In this document: positions 4,268 through 5,775 of the stretch, one piece after another | Layout of the letters: each line of letters opens with the position of its first letter | How positions within the stretch are numbered: position 1 is the stretch's first letter | DNA from: Caryophanales bacterium UBA1744 | GTDB lineage: Bacteria > Bacillota_I > Bacilli_A > RFN20 > CAG-826 | Reading direction: 5' to 3' | NCBI GenBank assembly: GCA_002314915.1 | Contig: DCHU01000051.1 | Location: 1 to 5,775 of the forward strand | Length of the DNA: 5,775 bases | Program-made: the position numbers and the translations under genes | Notes under the pieces: generated by a model | Databases searched by the model: none | Seen by the model: the letters and a program-made list of their open reading frames with translations, nothing else | Told to the model about the DNA's origin: nothing

Positions 4268-5775
4268 TAGGATCTGACCTCTGCGAGGAACTTCATCTTG
4301 AGGACTGAGATGACCTTGTTGATGACGACGTTGACTTCAGCGTCTGTTAAAGTCTTCTCTTTATCTCTCATAGAGATAGTGATTGCGAGTGACTTCTTGC
4401 CCATGTCGATCTTATCGCCTTGATAGACGTCGAACGCTTCGACATTCTCGACAAGTTTGTCGGTCTTCTTGATCTCGTTCTTGATCTCTTCGTAAGAGAC
4501 TTTCTTGTTGAGGACGAGAGCGAGGTCACGGCTGACTGATGGGAACTTTGGAGGGACTGATGCCTTATCCATGCTTGTCTTGACGTTGAGGAGGTAATCG
4601 AGGTTGATTGTTGCTGCCACTGCCACTTTTCCGAGTCCGAGCTCTTTGAGTGCATTTGGATGTAATTCACCGAGGACTGCAACTAAGTCTCTACCGATGT
4701 AGAGGGATGCGCTTCTTCCTGGGTGGAACTCTTCTTTGTCCGAGACAAGTCTAACGTATTTGTATCTGTTCTCTTTGATTCCAAGGAGAGCAAGGATTGC
4801 GTCAACTAAGCCTTTTGCGTGGTAGAAGCTGTATGGTTTCTCTTCGAGAGAACCTCTGACTTTGTCGTTTCCGACTAAGACGATTGAGAGCTGTGTACCT
4901 TCTTTTCCGACTGAATCAACATCGGAGACCTCGAATAATGCGAGGTTCTTTTCCTGATGTGCGACGTTATATGTTGCGACGTTGAGGAGGCTCCAGAGAG
5001 TGTTCTTTCTGAGATATTCCTTATCGCTTGTCATTGGGTTCAAGAGCTTGTAGTTCTCGTTTGTGTCGAGGTATGCGAATGCATCTTTGTGTTTCTCGTC
5101 GACGAGTGAGTATGTTAAGCACTCATATAAGCCCTGGTTGCGGAGGTAACGTCTGATAGCTCTCTTGTTGGACTGCTTGACTGTGTATCCGCCGTTGACC
5201 TGGACGATTGGCATTGTTGACTGGATGTTGTTGAATCCGAGTAAACGGATGACTTCTTCTGAGACATCGCATGGCTCGTTTAAGTCGATTCTGTTGTGCG
5301 GGATGCCAACCTTGATGGTGTCGCCGTTGACGACTGGTTCAAGATGGTCTCTTCTCAAGACCTCAACTACTTCATCCATTGGGAATGAGGTGCCGAGTCT
5401 GTTGTTGATGTATGCGAGTGTTGTCTCAACGTACTTCTTATCGTGGTTGAGTGTGTCGTAGTGAACTGTCTCAGAGACTTCTGTTGCTTCGCAAAGTTCC
5501 TTTAAGAGGGCACATGTCATCTCCATGACGTACTCGTTCTGGTCTGGGTTGATGCCCTTGACGAAACGGGATGATGATTCGGAGACAAGTCCCAATCTGT
5601 TTGATGTACGTCTGATTGATGCTGGGTTGAACCATGCTGCTTCGAGTAAGACGTGGGTGGTGTTCTCATCGACTTCACACTCTTTGCTGGTCATGATTCC
5701 GCCTAAGCACATGCCTCTGCCACCGCTTGTGACGAGGAGGTCGCCCTTCTGGAGGGTGTAGGTCTTGTCGTCCAT
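4267..5775 (-). CDS. pheT: Phenylalanyl-tRNA synthetase beta subunit PheT (3' part; 5' end outside window)
   Basis: PheT, with PheS, forms the alpha2-beta2 enzyme that charges tRNA-Phe using ATP; the beta subunit supplies editing (B3/B4) and tRNA binding. The 502 visible residues are the C-terminal part of a protein normally near 800, so about 300 are missing (N-terminal domain, tRNA-binding OB fold and the start of B3/B4). Visible: the B3/B4 end with GGIMTSKECEVDENTTHVLLEAAWF (about 25-49) and SIRRTSNRLGLVSESSSRFVKGINP (53-77); the B5 domain with IPHNRIDLNEPCDVSEEVIRLLGFNNI (about 158-184); the catalytic-like core with FHPGRSASLYIG and GELHP; and the C-terminal FDX-ACB anticodon-binding domain starting at PPKFPSVSRDLAL. 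The Met codon at the window edge is internal, not the start. It ends in TAA, sharing its last base with the DUF177 ATG. pheS is expected upstream, beyond the window. Confidence 0.96.
   Translation of the reverse strand: MDDKTYTLQKGDLLVTSGGRGMCLGGIMTSKECEVDENTTHVLLEAAWFNPASIRRTSNRLGLVSESSSRFVKGINPDQNEYVMEMTCALLKELCEATEVSETVHYDTLNHDKKYVETTLAYINNRLGTSFPMDEVVEVLRRDHLEPVVNGDTIKVGIPHNRIDLNEPCDVSEEVIRLLGFNNIQSTMPIVQVNGGYTVKQSNKRAIRRYLRNQGLYECLTYSLVDEKHKDAFAYLDTNENYKLLNPMTSDKEYLRKNTLWSLLNVATYNVAHQEKNLALFEVSDVDSVGKEGTQLSIVLVGNDKVRGSLEEKPYSFYHAKGLVDAILALLGIKENRYKYVRLVSDKEEFHPGRSASLYIGRDLVAVLGELHPNALKELGLGKVAVAATINLDYLLNVKTSMDKASVPPKFPSVSRDLALVLNKKVSYEEIKNEIKKTDKLVENVEAFDVYQGDKIDMGKKSLAITISMRDKEKTLTDAEVNVVINKVISVLKMKFLAEVRS

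Noticed and set aside
4368..4682. Serine-rich 104-residue minus-strand open frame inside pheT
   Set aside because: It is a frame shadow of pheT with low-complexity Ser/Arg composition and no family resemblance.
5773..5775. ATG at the window edge as the pheT start
   Set aside because: The sequence there is already inside the B3/B4 domain of PheT; about 300 N-terminal residues are expected upstream.

Overview
The window is a stretch of bacterial chromosome in which every supported gene lies on the minus strand. It covers the end of a phenylalanyl-tRNA synthetase gene and a very compact division cluster. Read in the direction of transcription (high to low coordinates), the order is: pheT (3' two thirds) - DUF177/YceD protein - terminator - promoter - mraZ - rsmH - small one-pass membrane protein - terminator - promoter - ftsA - ftsZ (5' half, running off the window). 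Moderate base composition, Shine-Dalgarno sites of the GGAGG type, Bacillota-style FtsZ, MraZ and RsmH sequences, and a division cluster with no mur genes point to a Bacilli-related Bacillota lineage near the Mollicutes/Erysipelotrichia (uncultured RF39- or Acholeplasma-like groups are candidates). This placement is an inference; no marker here fixes the taxon. The standard code fits: Trp is TGG and no in-frame TGA needs to be read through.

Region 5775-3650: PheT's visible part (B3/B4 to the C-terminal anticodon-binding domain) is followed, through a TAATG stop/start overlap, by a DUF177 gene. The rpmF gene that usually follows DUF177 is absent. A 26-bp near-perfect hairpin and then a clear intrinsic terminator close this unit.

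Region 3650-1920: a promoter-like element, two TGGGA repeats spaced by five bases (the MraZ operator pattern) and an SD site lie immediately at the GTG start of mraZ. mraZ overlaps rsmH by 8 bp, and rsmH is 4 bp from a small membrane-protein gene in the ftsL position. A second terminator follows. The peptidoglycan genes usually found here (penicillin-binding protein, mraY, murD, ftsW, murG, divIB) are missing.

Region 1920-1: an AT-rich spacer with three copies of TACTAAT leads to a near-consensus promoter whose -10 box is only 11 bases from the ftsA ATG, so the ftsA mRNA is predicted to be leaderless. ftsZ follows after 11 bases with a near-perfect SD that contains the ftsA stop codon. FtsA has unusual residues at both phosphate loops and FtsZ carries Lys in the glycine-rich GTP loop. 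The three units would thus supply a regulator (MraZ), a ribosomal RNA methyltransferase (RsmH) and the Z-ring with its membrane tether (FtsA, FtsZ), with the small membrane protein as a candidate divisome part.
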